A model generated the notes under the pieces. That model ran no database searches, was not told the origin of the DNA, and saw only the letters and a program-made list of their open reading frames with translations. 5,913 nucleotides of DNA from Verrucomicrobia bacterium UBA740 (GTDB lineage Bacteria; Verrucomicrobiota; Kiritimatiellia; RFP12; UBA1067), in contig DBKW01000060.1 of the NCBI GenBank assembly GCA_002298665.1, forward strand, positions 1 through 5,913. The letters are read 5' to 3'. Below are positions 1 through 5,792 of the stretch, in pieces. The stretch's first letter is position 1, and each line of letters opens with the position of its first letter. The translations under genes and the position numbers were made by a program.

Positions 1-66
1 CCGTTCCGGCGAGACGGCATCGCCGTTCCGGCGCAACGGCATCACCGTTCCGGCGCAACGGGGTAG
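1..66. repeat. 22-bp tandem repeat, three units, hairpin-forming
   Basis: Three consecutive 22-bp units occupy 1-22, 23-44 and 45-66. Each begins CCGTTCCGGCG and ends in an ACGG-containing half. Units 1 and 2 differ at three positions, and unit 3 diverges only in its last five bases. Units 2 and 3 contain a perfect inverted repeat CCGTT / AACGG around a 7-base loop. Unit 1 has GACGG, which allows a T-G wobble in plus-strand RNA. The same arms also pair between units: AACGG at 35-39 with CCGTT at 45-49 around a 5-base loop. The array starts at base 1, so it probably extends outside the window. A 22-base period is not a multiple of three, which argues against coding. It begins about 10 bases after the epmA stop and has no T-tract, so it is not a classical intrinsic terminator. 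It could be a REP-like intergenic element or a 3'-end stabiliser. Confidence 0.85.
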
Positions 67-76
67 CCTTCCCGGA

Positions 77-913
77 CTAATCCAGGACGCGCACGTCCGC
101 GATCGTCTGTGCGCCCGTCAGAACCATGACCAGGCGGTCTATGCCGAGCGCCACCCCCGCCGCCGAACCGATTTCGGGCAGCGCGGCGAAGAAATCCTCG
201 TCTAACGGGTAGTCTGCCTCGCCGAGCGCGGCACGTTCCGCCTTCGCCGCGGCGAACCGCCGGCGCTGCTCCGCGCTCTCGCACAGTTCCGTGAAGCAAT
301 TGGCGAGCTCCATCCCGTTCTCGTAGTACTCCCACCGCTGGGCGACGCCGTCCCGCACCACCGCGAGCGACGCGCAGGCGGGCGGATAGTCCATCAGAAA
401 CACCCCTCCCAACCCGGCCAGCGCCGGCTCGATTTTCGTCGCCATATCGTAGTCGAAGCGGTCCGCGTCGAACGCCTGCCACGGATCCCACCCCGCGAAC
501 CGCCGGTACGCCTCCCGCACCGTCAACCGCCGCGGCGCGGCGTTTCCCGGACGCAACGTGTCCATAAGGCGCGTCAAATCGTCCGCTATCGCCGAATAAT
601 CCGCCGCGCGACGGTACCACTCGATCATGGTGAACTCGGGATTGTGCCGCGACCCCTTCTCGCCGTCCCGGAAGCAGGGCCCGATCTGGTAGAGGCGGTC
701 CATCCCCTGGGCGAGGAGCTTCTTCATCTGCAGCTCGGGCGAGGCGCGCAAAAACCCGCCCGTCCCCACGGGCGGACAGTCGATGTGGCACTCCGGCGCG
801 GGCGCGGCGATGCGGACGGGCGTCTCGACCTCCACAAAACCCTGCCCGTCGAAGAACGCGCGTATCCGGCGGACGATTTCCGCCCGGCGCACGAGCAGCG
901 CGGGATTACACAT
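77..913 (-). CDS. epmA: EpmA-type elongation factor P lysyltransferase (truncated class II LysRS paralogue)
   Basis: This 278-residue protein matches the EpmA/PoxA/GenX/YjeA family. These are class II lysyl-tRNA synthetase catalytic cores without the tRNA anticodon-binding domain; they attach (R)-beta-lysine or lysine to a conserved lysine of EF-P in the cytoplasm. Visible motifs are: motif 1 region FVEVETP at 26-32; SPELQMKKLL from 58; motif 2 FRDG...RHNPEFTMIEWY at 81-100; YYENGMELANCFTEL at 196-210; and motif 3 GVALGIDRLVM at 253-263. Ala255 corresponds to the EpmA alanine (Ala298 in enterobacteria) that replaces a LysRS glycine and is linked to beta-lysine preference, which supports EpmA over a LysRS fragment. 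The protein is shorter than the ~325-residue E. coli enzyme, mainly in the middle (around 120-165), and the catalytic motifs are complete. The ATG overlaps the end of the upstream methyltransferase gene by 8 bases and has only a weak GGA upstream, so translation is probably coupled. Neither efp nor epmB is in the window. Confidence 0.9.
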   Translation of the reverse strand: MCNPALLVRRAEIVRRIRAFFDGQGFVEVETPVRIAAPAPECHIDCPPVGTGGFLRASPELQMKKLLAQGMDRLYQIGPCFRDGEKGSRHNPEFTMIEWYRRAADYSAIADDLTRLMDTLRPGNAAPRRLTVREAYRRFAGWDPWQAFDADRFDYDMATKIEPALAGLGGVFLMDYPPACASLAVVRDGVAQRWEYYENGMELANCFTELCESAEQRRRFAAAKAERAALGEADYPLDEDFFAALPEIGSAAGVALGIDRLVMVLTGAQTIADVRVLD

Positions 914-2105
914 ACCGTTCCAGGTATTTGTCCAGATACTTGGAAAGCCGCGTCTCCAACCAGGGCGTGACGTGCCAGTAGTCCCGCAGCTCGAGATACT
1001 CGCTCACCGGACCGGGCTGCCCCGCCTTGACGCCGTATTCGCACTTGATGAGGATGTTCCGCGCCGTCGCCTCGCTCGAGACGAACTCGACGACCTGCGT
1101 CTTGAAGCCGAGAATGCGCATAATCTGCGCCCGGAACGAGTCCGTCAGGATGTCGCAGAGCCGCTCCCGCAAAATGGACTGGCGCATGAGCCCGGCGAAC
1201 GCACCCTTGTCGGCGAGCGTCTTCTGGAGTTCGTGCTGGCAGCAGGGGGCGGACAGAATGTACCGCGCCCGCCATTCGACGCCCTTGGCGAGCGCCTCGT
1301 CCGTCGCCGTGTCGCAGGCATGGAGCGAGACGACGAGATCCGCCTTTTCGACGTTGAAGTCCGAAAGATCCGAGACGGAGAACTTGACCTTGTCCGCCAC
1401 ATCGAGCGCCTGCGCCGTCTTGTTGGCGGACGCGATGACGTCCGCCCGGCGGTCCACGCCATACACGGTAACCTGCGGAATTTGCTTTACCTGCGTCAAA
1501 TAGAAGTAGAGGGCAAAGGTCAGGTACGCCTTCCCGCACCCGCAGTCGACCACGGTGAACGGACCTTTTGCCCCCGCCTCCACCGTTTCGTCCACGACTT
1601 TCAGGAACTCGTTGACCTGGTCGTACTTGCCGCGCATCGAGGCGCGGATGCGCCCTTCGCCGTCCGCAATGCCGATTGCCCGCAAAAGCGCCGCGGAATC
1701 GAACCGCGTCAGCGGCAGGTTCTTCACCCGATCGTGCGGTTCGACCTTGGCCTCCCGCGCCATTTCGGCGGAGCGCGACACGAGAACGTGCCCCTTCTTC
1801 GTGACGCGCACGTGCAGGTCGCCCGTCGAAGTCATGAGATGCAAATCGCGCGCCCCCCGCTGGGCGATGATCTCCTCCAGGCCTTCCGCCGCGGCGTTCG
1901 CCGTCAGATTCTTGACCTGCACCTGCCCTTCGTCCGTCATTTCGGCCTGAAACTTCTTCTCGCCGCCGATTTCGACCGGACGCAAGGCTATCTTGAACGT
2001 CTTGCCGTTCCGGCGCACGACCTGCACGAGTTTCATGAACCCCGCCCCCAATACCCGGGTGCGGATCTCCTCCTTGAGGGCGTCCTCCAGCTCGAATCTC
2101 TCCAT
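906..2105 (-). CDS. SAM-dependent methyltransferase, METTL25/Methyltransf_32-like, target unknown
   Basis: This 399-residue predicted cytoplasmic protein has a class I (Rossmann) methyltransferase domain in its C-terminal half. SAM-binding motif I is VVDCGCGKAYLTFA at 185-198. The acidic end of strand beta-2 is GVDRR at 216-220. A characteristic SLHACDTATDEAL lies at 260-272 and APCCQHEL at 286-293. The GCGKxYLxFAL + LHACDxAT + APCCQHEL combination is typical of the Methyltransf_32 family, which includes eukaryotic METTL25/METTL25B (RRNAD1). That assignment is from memory of the family signature. Residues 1 to about 160 form a separate N-terminal region I cannot assign. The linker KYDQVNEFLKVVDETV at 160-175 precedes the catalytic domain. 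The C-terminus is rich in aromatic and charged residues. The gene starts 6 bases after the lepA stop, with AAGGAG at 2118-2123 inside the last lepA codons. Its position between lepA and epmA suggests an RNA or translation-factor substrate; that is inference only. Confidence 0.85.
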   Translation of the reverse strand: MERFELEDALKEEIRTRVLGAGFMKLVQVVRRNGKTFKIALRPVEIGGEKKFQAEMTDEGQVQVKNLTANAAAEGLEEIIAQRGARDLHLMTSTGDLHVRVTKKGHVLVSRSAEMAREAKVEPHDRVKNLPLTRFDSAALLRAIGIADGEGRIRASMRGKYDQVNEFLKVVDETVEAGAKGPFTVVDCGCGKAYLTFALYFYLTQVKQIPQVTVYGVDRRADVIASANKTAQALDVADKVKFSVSDLSDFNVEKADLVVSLHACDTATDEALAKGVEWRARYILSAPCCQHELQKTLADKGAFAGLMRQSILRERLCDILTDSFRAQIMRILGFKTQVVEFVSSEATARNILIKCEYGVKAGQPGPVSEYLELRDYWHVTPWLETRLSKYLDKYLERYV

Positions 2106-2111
2106 TTTCGC

Positions 2112-3926
2112 CTATTTCTCCTTGATCGTGCCCTTCAAAACGGCGATGAAGGCACTCTGCGGCACGTTGACGTGGCCGAATTCCTTCATGCGCGCCTTGC
2201 CGCGCTTCTGCTTTTCCAGCACCTTCATCTTGCGCGTGACGTCGCCGCCGTACAACTTCGCCAGAACGTCCTTGCGGAACGGGCGGATGTCCTCGCGGGC
2301 GATGATTTCGCGCCCGAGCGCCGCCTGCACCGGTATCTTGAACTGGTGGGGCGGGATCGCCTCCGCGAGCGCCTTGCACATCTGAATGCCGCGCGTGCGG
2401 GCTTTGGACCGGTGCACGAGCGTCGCGAACGCGTCCACCGTCTCCCCGTTGAGGAGAATGTCCATCTTCACGATGTCCGAAACCTGATACCCCGCCGGCT
2501 CGTAGTCCATGGACGCATATCCGTGGGAGACGCTCTTCAGCGTGTCGTGGAAGTCGATGAGAATCTCGTTGAGCGGCAGTTTGCAGTGCAGCATCACGCG
2601 CTTGGCGTCCAGCGTCTCGGTCCCTTCCACAAGCCCGCGGCGGTCCATGACGATGCGCATGATGTCGCCGATCGTGTCGGACGGCGTGATGATGCGCGCG
2701 GTCAGCATCGGTTCCGAAATCGTCTCCAGCGCCGAGGGATCGGGCATCTGCAGCGGATTGTCGAGTTCGCGCTCTTCGCCGCTTTTCAGTTTCAGCTTGT
2801 ACACGACGCCCGGGGCCGTCGAGATGATGTCCAGCCCGAATTCGCGCCGCAGGCGCTCCTGCACGATTTCCATGTGCAGAAGCCCCAGAAAGCCGCACCG
2901 GAAGCCGAACCCGAGCGCGAGCGAGCTTTCATGGTGGAACGTGAACGCCGCGTCGTTGAGATGCAGCTTCTCCAAACCCTGCTCGACCTTGGGAAATTCG
3001 TCCGTGGACATCGGGTAGATGCCGCAGAATACCGTCGGGTGGATGTCGTGGAACCCGGGAAGCGGCTCCGTCGCCCCCAGTTTCGTCGTCGTGACGGTAT
3101 CCCCGATCTTGATTTCGCTCGGATCCTTCACCGTGCCGACGATGTAGCCGACCTGTCCGGCCTCGAGGCGCGAAACGGGCTTTTTCGTGGGCGAGAAGAT
3201 GCCTACCTCGTGCACGGTCGTCGAAACGCCGCTCCCCATGAAGTTGATGCCCTGCCCGGCCGTGATCGCGCCGTCCATGATGCGCACGTAGACGATCACG
3301 CCGCGGAATTCGTCGAACACCGAATCGAACACGAGCGCCCGCAACGGGGCGTCCACGCCGCGCGTCTTGGGCGGCGGGATGCGGTGCACGATCGCCTCCA
3401 GGACCGCGGCGCAGCCCTGCCCCGTTTTCGCGGAGACGAGGAGCGGGTCGTCCATCGGTATCGCCAGAACGTCCTCGATCTGGCGGCAGACTTCCGGCAC
3501 GTTCGCCCCGGGAAGGTCCACCTTGTTGAGGACGGGGATGATCTCCAGCTTGGCGTCCTGCGCGAAGTAGGTGTTCGCGACCGTCTGCGCCTCCACGCCC
3601 TGCGCGGCGTCCACAACGAGAACCGCCCCCTCGCACGCGCCCATCGAACGCGACACTTCGTAGGCGAAGTCCACGTGCCCGGGCGTGTCGAGCAGGTTGA
3701 AGAGGTAGGTTTTCCCGTCCGCCGCCGTGTAATGCATGGATACCGGGTGCGACTTGATGGTGATGCCGCGCTCGCGTTCGAGGTCCATCGCGTCCAGCGT
3801 CTGCTCCTTGAGTTCGCGCGGACTTATCGCCTTCGTCAATTCGAGAATGCGGTCCGAGAGCGTGGTCTTGCCATGGTCAACATGGGCGATAATGCAAAAG
3901 TTGCGGATATTGTCGAGTGTCATCAT
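2112..3926 (-). CDS. lepA: Elongation factor 4 (LepA), ribosomal back-translocase GTPase
   Basis: LepA/EF4 is a translational GTPase related to EF-G. It binds the ribosome and affects translocation, initiation or subunit biogenesis. Starting at 3926 gives 604 residues, close to the usual ~600. All G motifs are intact: G1 AHVDHGKTT (14-22), G2 within ERERGITIK (50-58), G3 DTPGHVDF (80-87), G4 NKVD (134-137) and G5 SAK (165-167). The LepA hallmark CGFLGLLHMEIVQERL is present. The family-specific C-terminal domain is also there, with GGDVTRKMKVLEKQKRGKARMK near the end. The frame stays open upstream to an ATG at 4010, but those 28 residues (MGVRQAGR...) are not LepA-like and would overlap the phosphatase gene. 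The ATG at 3926 is preceded by GAGG at 3939-3942, 12 bases away, which shares bases with the phosphatase stop codon. The adjacent ATG at 3923 is an equally family-compatible alternative. Switch I reads ITIKSHPVSMHY, a variant I associate with PVC-group bacteria. Confidence 0.97.
   Translation of the reverse strand: MMTLDNIRNFCIIAHVDHGKTTLSDRILELTKAISPRELKEQTLDAMDLERERGITIKSHPVSMHYTAADGKTYLFNLLDTPGHVDFAYEVSRSMGACEGAVLVVDAAQGVEAQTVANTYFAQDAKLEIIPVLNKVDLPGANVPEVCRQIEDVLAIPMDDPLLVSAKTGQGCAAVLEAIVHRIPPPKTRGVDAPLRALVFDSVFDEFRGVIVYVRIMDGAITAGQGINFMGSGVSTTVHEVGIFSPTKKPVSRLEAGQVGYIVGTVKDPSEIKIGDTVTTTKLGATEPLPGFHDIHPTVFCGIYPMSTDEFPKVEQGLEKLHLNDAAFTFHHESSLALGFGFRCGFLGLLHMEIVQERLRREFGLDIISTAPGVVYKLKLKSGEERELDNPLQMPDPSALETISEPMLTARIITPSDTIGDIMRIVMDRRGLVEGTETLDAKRVMLHCKLPLNEILIDFHDTLKSVSHGYASMDYEPAGYQVSDIVKMDILLNGETVDAFATLVHRSKARTRGIQMCKALAEAIPPHQFKIPVQAALGREIIAREDIRPFRKDVLAKLYGGDVTRKMKVLEKQKRGKARMKEFGHVNVPQSAFIAVLKGTIKEK
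2118..2123 (-). promoter_or_regulatory. Ribosome binding site of the methyltransferase gene
   Basis: AAGGAG on the minus strand lies 12 bases before the ATG at 2105, inside the last codons of lepA. It supports that start and a translational link between the two genes. Confidence 0.6.
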
Positions 3927-3938
3927 GGTTTCGTTCGT

Positions 3939-3942
3939 CCTC
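3939..3942 (-). promoter_or_regulatory. Ribosome binding site of lepA
   Basis: GAGG on the minus strand lies 12 bases before the ATG at 3926 and overlaps the TGA stop (3941-3943) of the phosphatase gene. It favours 3926 over the upstream in-frame ATG at 4010. Confidence 0.5.
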
Positions 3943-4579
3943 AAATCTCTGTCGGAACCTGCGCGGTGCGCGTCGCTTCGCGCCGTTCGTCCGGCTTGCC
4001 GTACCCCCACGCCACCGCGACGGACTCCAATCCATTCTTTGCCGCGGCTTCAAAATCGTTCACGGTGTCCCCCACCATGACGGAATCCGCCGGCGCGGCG
4101 TCGAGTTCCGCCAGAACGCGCCGCAGAAGGTCCGGCTTGCGCAAAACGCCGATGGCCGGGTCGTCCCGGTGCATGTCGGCGGTGTAGATCTTCTCGAAAA
4201 CCTCTCCCCAGCCGAATTTCGCCGCCATCGCGCGCGCCCCGGCGAGGCGCTTGTTCGTCACGATCGCCACGTGCGCCCCCGCCGCCTTCAAGGCGCGCAC
4301 GCGATCCAGCACGCCCGGATACTCCCGCGTCAGCGGGAACCCGTCCGTATCGTAGTGCCGCGCGAAACTGCCGCGGATGGCCTGCAGCATCTCCGGCGTC
4401 CAAGTGTCGGGGAAAAGCCGCTTCGTTATCTCTTCAAGCGAGGGCCCCGTCGTGTACACGTCGTCGAAGTGCGGACAGTCCAGCCCGAGGTCGGCGAGCG
4501 CCGCCTTCCAGGCGCGGCGGATATCCCCCTCCGTGTCGGCGAGGGTGCCGTCCAGATCGAAAAACCAGAAACGCTTCAT
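3941..4579 (-). CDS. HAD-superfamily hydrolase, phosphoglycolate phosphatase-like
   Basis: This 212-residue protein is a soluble HAD subfamily IA phosphatase with all four catalytic motifs. Motif I is FFDLDGTLADTEG, with nucleophile Asp8 and acid/base Asp10. Motif II is the threonine in IVTNK (Thr108). Motif III is the lysine in RKPD (Lys148). Motif IV is VGDTVND (168-175). The alpha-helical cap lies between motifs I and II (about 15-85). The ending AVAWGYGKPDE resembles phosphoglycolate phosphatases (Gph), which clear 2-phosphoglycolate. HAD specificity is hard to read from sequence, so another small phosphate ester is possible. The start is the ATG at 4579, which gives the exact family N-terminus; the frame is open much further upstream, but that extension is arginine-rich shadow sequence. 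The start overlaps the stop of the DUF1080 gene as ATGA, and no Shine-Dalgarno sequence precedes it, so translation probably depends on coupling. Confidence 0.9.
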   Translation of the reverse strand: MKRFWFFDLDGTLADTEGDIRRAWKAALADLGLDCPHFDDVYTTGPSLEEITKRLFPDTWTPEMLQAIRGSFARHYDTDGFPLTREYPGVLDRVRALKAAGAHVAIVTNKRLAGARAMAAKFGWGEVFEKIYTADMHRDDPAIGVLRKPDLLRRVLAELDAAPADSVMVGDTVNDFEAAAKNGLESVAVAWGYGKPDERREATRTAQVPTEI

Positions 4580-5283
4580 CGCGCGGGAACCGGGCAGACC
4601 CCGCCTTCGCAACTGTCCAATGTCTCCAGCCGGAGGTTGCGGAACTCCGCCGCGCCCCCCTCGGACTGCAGTGCGAGAGCGCCCTTCCGCGGCACAAGTC
4701 CCGTGACGCGGTTCATCTCCACCCCGTTGAGACGGCTCGTGAGCGTATCGCCCCGGACCTCGATCTCCAGCGTGTTCCACTCCCCGAACGGCTTTTCCGC
4801 CTCGGGCGCGGTGCGCAGGGCCTTGCGGATGCCCGAGAGCGCGTCCCCCGCCACATACGGCGTATCGGGCGCCACCCCGGCGATCGCCGCCCCGGCGAGG
4901 CCGAAGACGTTCCCCGCCTCGCCGCGGCAGAGCTGGTTCTCGAAGCAGACTGGGATGAACGTCCCCGTCTCGCCCGTCAGCCGCACGAAAACGCCCGAAT
5001 TCGGCTTGGGCGTCGGACGCCACCAGCGATACTCCACCCGAAACGTGAAATCGCCGAAATCCGTCCGCTTCGTCCGCAAATAGCCGAACGGCGTGCCGGT
5101 CGTGCGGATGCACCCGTCCGAAACGGACCACGTCGGCTCCGCGGCGGAATATCCGCCCGTGACATCGTAGTCGAGGACGGCCGTCCATCCCGACAAGTCC
5201 TTGCCGTTGAACAGCGGCACTTCCGCCGCGCACGCGGCGAATCCCGCTCCCAGGAGACTCAAAAACGCTAATTTCTTCTTCAT
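4576..5283 (-). CDS. Secreted DUF1080 / 3-keto-disaccharide hydrolase-fold protein
   Basis: This 235-residue protein begins with a signal peptide: MKKK, then a hydrophobic stretch to about residue 16, then ACAA at 17-20. Signal peptidase I cleavage near residue 19 or 20 fits best. FAAC at 15-18 is a poor lipobox, so a lipoprotein is less likely but possible. The mature part is a full DUF1080 domain (PF06439, concanavalin-like jelly roll). It shows FNGKDLSGW at 25-33, a WSVSDGCI strand, NSGVFVR, CFENQLCRGEAGN, PFGEWNTLEIEVRGDTL with LNG, and finally GALALQSEGGAAEFRNLRLETL. The family includes periplasmic or extracellular 3-keto-glycoside hydrolases and is abundant in planctomycetes and verrucomicrobia. 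The substrate here is unknown. The tail contains a CEGGVC pair that could form a disulphide. It is the first gene of the operon. Only the ATG at 5283 provides the KKK signal peptide; the unusual upstream spacing is treated separately. Confidence 0.88.
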   Translation of the reverse strand: MKKKLAFLSLLGAGFAACAAEVPLFNGKDLSGWTAVLDYDVTGGYSAAEPTWSVSDGCIRTTGTPFGYLRTKRTDFGDFTFRVEYRWWRPTPKPNSGVFVRLTGETGTFIPVCFENQLCRGEAGNVFGLAGAAIAGVAPDTPYVAGDALSGIRKALRTAPEAEKPFGEWNTLEIEVRGDTLTSRLNGVEMNRVTGLVPRKGALALQSEGGAAEFRNLRLETLDSCEGGVCPVPAR

Positions 5284-5285
5284 GA

Positions 5286-5290
5286 CCTCC
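5286..5290 (-). promoter_or_regulatory. GGAGG Shine-Dalgarno-like sequence abutting the first start codon
   Basis: On the minus strand, 5290-5286 reads GGAGG, followed by only TC before the ATG at 5283. Two bases is too short for normal SD use. The recognisable SD sequences of lepA and the methyltransferase gene in this operon sit 12 bases from their ATGs. The element also lies between the -10 box and the predicted transcription start, so it may be largely absent from the mRNA. Confidence 0.4.
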
Positions 5291-5291
5291 T

Positions 5292-5300
5292 ATTATACCA
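5292..5300 (-). promoter_or_regulatory. Extended -10 promoter (TGGTATAAT) of the five-gene operon
   Basis: Read on the minus strand, 5300 to 5292 is TGGTATAAT. This is a perfect TATAAT hexamer with the extended -10 TG one base upstream. A 17-base spacer places TCGCAA (5320-5315) at -35, which matches TTGACA at only three of six positions; extended -10 promoters tolerate weak -35 boxes. It is the best promoter-like sequence I see in the AT-rich stretch upstream of the first gene. The start point would fall near 5284-5287, almost on the ATG at 5283. Confidence 0.6.
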
Positions 5301-5314
5301 AATATCGCGCCTCG

Positions 5315-5343
5315 TTGCGATAGGCGGCACGCAAAAGACGCAA
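5315..5343. repeat. ACGCAA direct pair with inverted partner near the -35 region
   Basis: On the plus strand ACGCAA occurs at 5329-5334 and again at 5338-5343, a 9-base step. TTGCG at 5315-5319 is an inverted match to both copies. TTGCG with CGCAA at 5330-5334 would form a 5-bp stem around a 10-base loop. The cluster covers roughly -30 to -60 of the predicted promoter, a normal place for a regulator site. The motif is short and chance is a real possibility. Confidence 0.3.
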
Positions 5344-5450
5344 TACAGCCTTTGCCATAATAATGTATACCGATGCAAAATAAAGAGCATGCATAAGATG
5401 TCTAGACGAACGGCACGAGAATATATCGCACTCAAACGCGAGGAATAGCG

Positions 5451-5467
5451 GAGCGAGTAAGTCGCTC
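5451..5467. repeat. Perfect 6-bp inverted repeat
   Basis: GAGCGA (5451-5456) and TCGCTC (5462-5467) flank a 5-base loop. On the plus strand an A-rich run follows; on the minus strand a T-rich run precedes it. That is the wrong polarity for an intrinsic terminator on either strand. Confidence 0.5.
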
Positions 5468-5532
5468 AAAAAGAAAGAATACTGGACAAAGTCAAACCGC
5501 GCGAAAAGAGGAGCTCCCCGCCCCAAGCGTGC

Positions 5533-5552
5533 GGAGCCTCTCGCTCGGCTCC
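5533..5552. repeat. Perfect 6-bp inverted repeat with 8-base loop
   Basis: GGAGCC (5533-5538) pairs with GGCTCC (5547-5552) around TCTCGCTC. As in the hairpin at 5451-5467, a short A-run follows on the plus strand, and the loop carries the same CGCTC word. Terminator function is unlikely because no T-run follows on either strand. Confidence 0.5.
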
Positions 5553-5625
5553 TGAAAAACGAACCGCGCGTAAAGCCGGGAAGAAGCCGGAACCCGTCCC
5601 GTCCAGGAAGGAAAGGAGCACACGG

Positions 5626-5693
5626 TATTTGGCAAACCAGCAACCACCCCCGTTTCTCGCTAGTACACTTTCTATTTGACAAACTTGGCAACC
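5626..5693. repeat. Two ~20-base imperfect direct repeats with TTTG-N-CAAA dyads
   Basis: Copy 1 is 5626-5645 and copy 2 is 5673-5693. Both run TATTTG, one variable base, CAAAC, a short variable part, then GCAACC. Each has a 9-base dyad TTTG-N-CAAA (5628-5636 and 5675-5683), with centres 47 bases apart. They lie about 330-400 bases upstream of the operon promoter. They look like a pair of operator half-sites or the remains of a small duplication. No regulator is identified. Confidence 0.5.
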
Positions 5694-5749
5694 CGTGAAA
5701 ACGAAAAAAGACATGGTTGACCTCTAGCCGAAGAAAACCCGTCACGTCC

Positions 5750-5776
5750 GTCCCGGATGTCCCGGTTGTCCCGCTT
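5750..5776. repeat. 9-bp tandem repeat, three units
   Basis: GTCCCGGAT, GTCCCGGTT and GTCCCGCTT follow each other without gaps from 5750. The 9-base period could be coding in principle, but no plausible reading frame runs through it. It marks the change from the AT-richer promoter-proximal region to GC-rich sequence. Confidence 0.6.
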
Positions 5777-5792
5777 TAGCCCTCACCCCTTC

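Noticed and set aside
1..66. CRISPR array.
   Set aside because: The units are directly adjacent with no variable spacers, and only 22 bp long.
1..76. Intrinsic terminator after epmA.
   Set aside because: The hairpins are not followed by a T-run on the minus strand.
724..2898. A minus-strand open frame of 724 codons overlapping lepA, the methyltransferase and epmA genes.
   Set aside because: It is an out-of-frame shadow, very rich in Arg, Gly and Ala, while the true genes in the other frames have complete motifs.
3927..4010. A 28-residue N-terminal extension of LepA from an ATG at 4010.
   Set aside because: The extension does not resemble LepA, overlaps the phosphatase gene by about 70 bases, and the ATG at 3926 has a GAGG upstream and gives the family length.
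783..4187. A plus-strand open frame of 1134 codons antisense to the methyltransferase and lepA genes.
   Set aside because: It lies codon-for-codon opposite lepA and the methyltransferase gene. It stays open simply because those GC-rich genes avoid TTA, CTA and TCA codons. The product is rich in Arg, His, Asp and Leu with no recognisable domain.
5676..5704. Plus-strand promoter beginning with TTGACA at 5676.
   Set aside because: At a 17-base spacing the -10 position reads AAACGA, and no plus-strand gene follows.
5466..5714. A minus-strand frame of 82 codons with AGAGG six bases before its ATG.
   Set aside because: Despite a plausible SD, the protein has no family resemblance or clear structure, its 3' part includes the 5533-5552 hairpin, and composition does not match the real genes. 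It could be revisited if homologues are found.
5293..5745. A minus-strand 150-codon frame starting at GTG.
   Set aside because: It has no clear SD, runs across the promoter region of the operon, contains both perfect hairpins and ends against the -10 box; it is most likely non-coding.
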